Below are positions 32,971 to 33,917 of a stretch of DNA of 33,917 nucleotides, piece by piece. Position 1 is the stretch's first letter. Every line of letters begins with the position of its first letter. The notes under the pieces were generated by a model that worked only from the letters and a program-made list of their open reading frames with translations, was not told the DNA's origin and did no database searches. Both the position numbers and the translations under genes were made by a program. Source of the stretch: Acetobacteraceae bacterium (GTDB lineage Bacteria > Pseudomonadota > Alphaproteobacteria > Acetobacterales > Acetobacteraceae); the NCBI GenBank assembly GCA_947476855.1, contig CANJSR010000008.1:1-33917 (forward strand), read 5' to 3'.

Positions 32971-33917
32971 ATGCCCGTGCCGTTTCCCCTCGGTGACCCA
33001 GGCTTCGTGGTCGACCACGGCGTTCGCTTCGCCTATGTGGCCGGCGCCATGGGCAAGGGGATCGCGTCCGAGGCCTGGGTCATCCGCCTCGCCCGCGCCG
33101 GAATCCTGAGCTTCTTCGGCGCCGGCGGGCTCCAACCGTCTCGCATCGCTTCGGCCATCGACCAGATACAGACGTCGATCGGGCCGAACGATCCGTTCGG
33201 CATCAACTTCCTGCACAACCAATTGGTCCCGTCACAGGAAGATGTTTTGACGGACCTTCTGCTCGCCCGCAACGTCCGCCGGATCGAGGCTTCGGCCTTC
33301 ATCCGCGTCACCCCGGCTTTGGTGCGCTACCGTCTGACCGGCTTGTGGGACGGGCCGGATGGCGTCCCCCGCCCACTGAACCAAGTGATGGCCAAGGTTT
33401 CCCGCCCGGAGGTCGCGCGCCAGTTCCTTGCCCCTCCCGACCCCGCGATTGTCGCCGCCCTGCGCGCCAGCGGGCGGATCACAGCGCGGGAGGCCGAACT
33501 GGCGCAGTCCATCCCCTTGGCTGACGACATCTGCGCCGAGGCGGATTCAGGCGGCCATACTGATCGGCGGGTTGCCTTCACCCTCGTGCCCCATTTCGTG
33601 CGACTGCGCGATACGATTGCGACTGAAACCGGATTGCGCCAGAGGGTCCGGATTGGCGCCGCCGGCGGCCTCGGCACCCCCGAATCCCTCGCCGCCGCCT
33701 TCATGCTCGGCGCCGATTTCGTGCTGACCGGTTCGATCAATCAATGCACGCCGGAGGCCGGTATATCGGACACGGCCAAGGACATGCTCGCCCAGGCGGA
33801 CCTGGCCGACTTCGACATCGCCCCCGCGGGCGATATGTTCGAGATCGGGGCCAGGGTGCAGGTCCTGAAGCGCGGCACGCTGTTTCCCGGGCGCGGCAAC
33901 CGTCTTTACGAACTGTA
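32971..33917 (+). CDS. PfaD-family trans-enoylreductase, 3' partial
   Basis: A flavin-binding TIM-barrel enoylreductase of the PfaD type used in trans by polyunsaturated-fatty-acid synthases and trans-AT polyketide synthases; related to 2-nitropropane dioxygenase. About 315 residues are visible and the frame runs off the right edge. Family marks are FAYVAGAMGKGIASEAWVI, GILSFFGAGGLQPSRIASAI, FGINFLHN, SAFIRVTPALVRYRL, the PLADDICAEADSGGHTD FMN-site motif, RIGAAGGLGTPESLAAAFML, and ADFVLTGSINQCTPEAGISD. The ATG at 32971 is followed within ten residues by family similarity; an in-frame stop (TAA at 32950) limits extension. No good Shine-Dalgarno is visible. Some PfaD proteins have a longer N-terminus, so this could be a shorter version. 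The synthase is expected downstream. Confidence 0.92.
   Translation, partial: MPVPFPLGDPGFVVDHGVRFAYVAGAMGKGIASEAWVIRLARAGILSFFGAGGLQPSRIASAIDQIQTSIGPNDPFGINFLHNQLVPSQEDVLTDLLLARNVRRIEASAFIRVTPALVRYRLTGLWDGPDGVPRPLNQVMAKVSRPEVARQFLAPPDPAIVAALRASGRITAREAELAQSIPLADDICAEADSGGHTDRRVAFTLVPHFVRLRDTIATETGLRQRVRIGAAGGLGTPESLAAAFMLGADFVLTGSINQCTPEAGISDTAKDMLAQADLADFDIAPAGDMFEIGARVQVLKRGTLFPGRGNRLYEL

Overview
The window is GC-rich, gene-dense DNA from a proteobacterium, most likely an alphaproteobacterium of the Rhodospirillales/Acetobacteraceae kind. The basis is the strong G/C third-position bias, long antisense shadow frames, a FixK/FNR-type anaerobox, NodT-type efflux, and the TIGR03032, DUF3750 and DUF6312/DUF6200-like families. 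The genus assignment is only an impression. I see 30 protein genes, no rRNA or tRNA, no CRISPR array, and no insertion sequence or integrase. Both edges cut genes.

Region 1 (1-9.5 kb) is a patchwork of small-molecule metabolism. It holds a 5'-truncated DHA2-type MFS exporter, a CaiB/BaiF class III CoA-transferase divergent from an FAD-dependent dehydrogenase of the fumarate reductase/tricarballylate dehydrogenase type, two small proteins translationally linked to it, a luciferase-like flavin monooxygenase, a DUF169 protein, a thiol-dioxygenase-like cupin with a perfect FNR/FixK box upstream, and a second DHA2 MFS exporter. Together they look like uptake/export plus oxidation of an unidentified organic acid or xenobiotic.

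Region 2 (9.6-15.4 kb, minus strand) reads as one compact operon: TIGR03032 protein, a giant TPR / GT9-like / DUF5672 / TPR / GT9-like fusion, an avidin/streptavidin-fold protein without a signal peptide, and an SDR that has lost its catalytic Tyr/Lys pair. The first three reading frames touch or overlap.

Region 3 (15.6-20.5 kb) holds a Gfo/Idh/MocA oxidoreductase, a REP-like palindrome, a DUF3750 protein, a small membrane protein coupled to a lytic transglycosylase, an AI-2E family permease, and a small exported glycine-rich protein whose gene contains an 11-base homopolymer.

Region 4 (20.6-26.4 kb) is a complete tripartite RND efflux operon in the order outer-membrane lipoprotein, adaptor, pump, with no regulator beside it.

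Region 5 (26.4-33.9 kb) is the most interesting. Two divergent transcription units carry free-standing trans-acting parts of a polyketide or polyunsaturated-fatty-acid type assembly line: a malonyl-CoA:ACP transacylase, a second AT-like protein in which the carboxylate-binding Arg is Gln (acyl-hydrolase-like), a quinone-oxidoreductase-like MDR enzyme, an Sfp-type phosphopantetheinyl transferase and a PfaD-type trans-enoylreductase cut by the right edge. Embedded among them are a UbiB/ABC1-type atypical kinase with two C-terminal membrane helices and two small proteins of opposite charge, one very basic with a duplicated KRVTVL motif and one ending in 19 aspartates. The synthase itself is not in the window and is expected beyond position 33917. 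The kinase, basic protein and poly-Asp protein are my best candidate for an under-described module.
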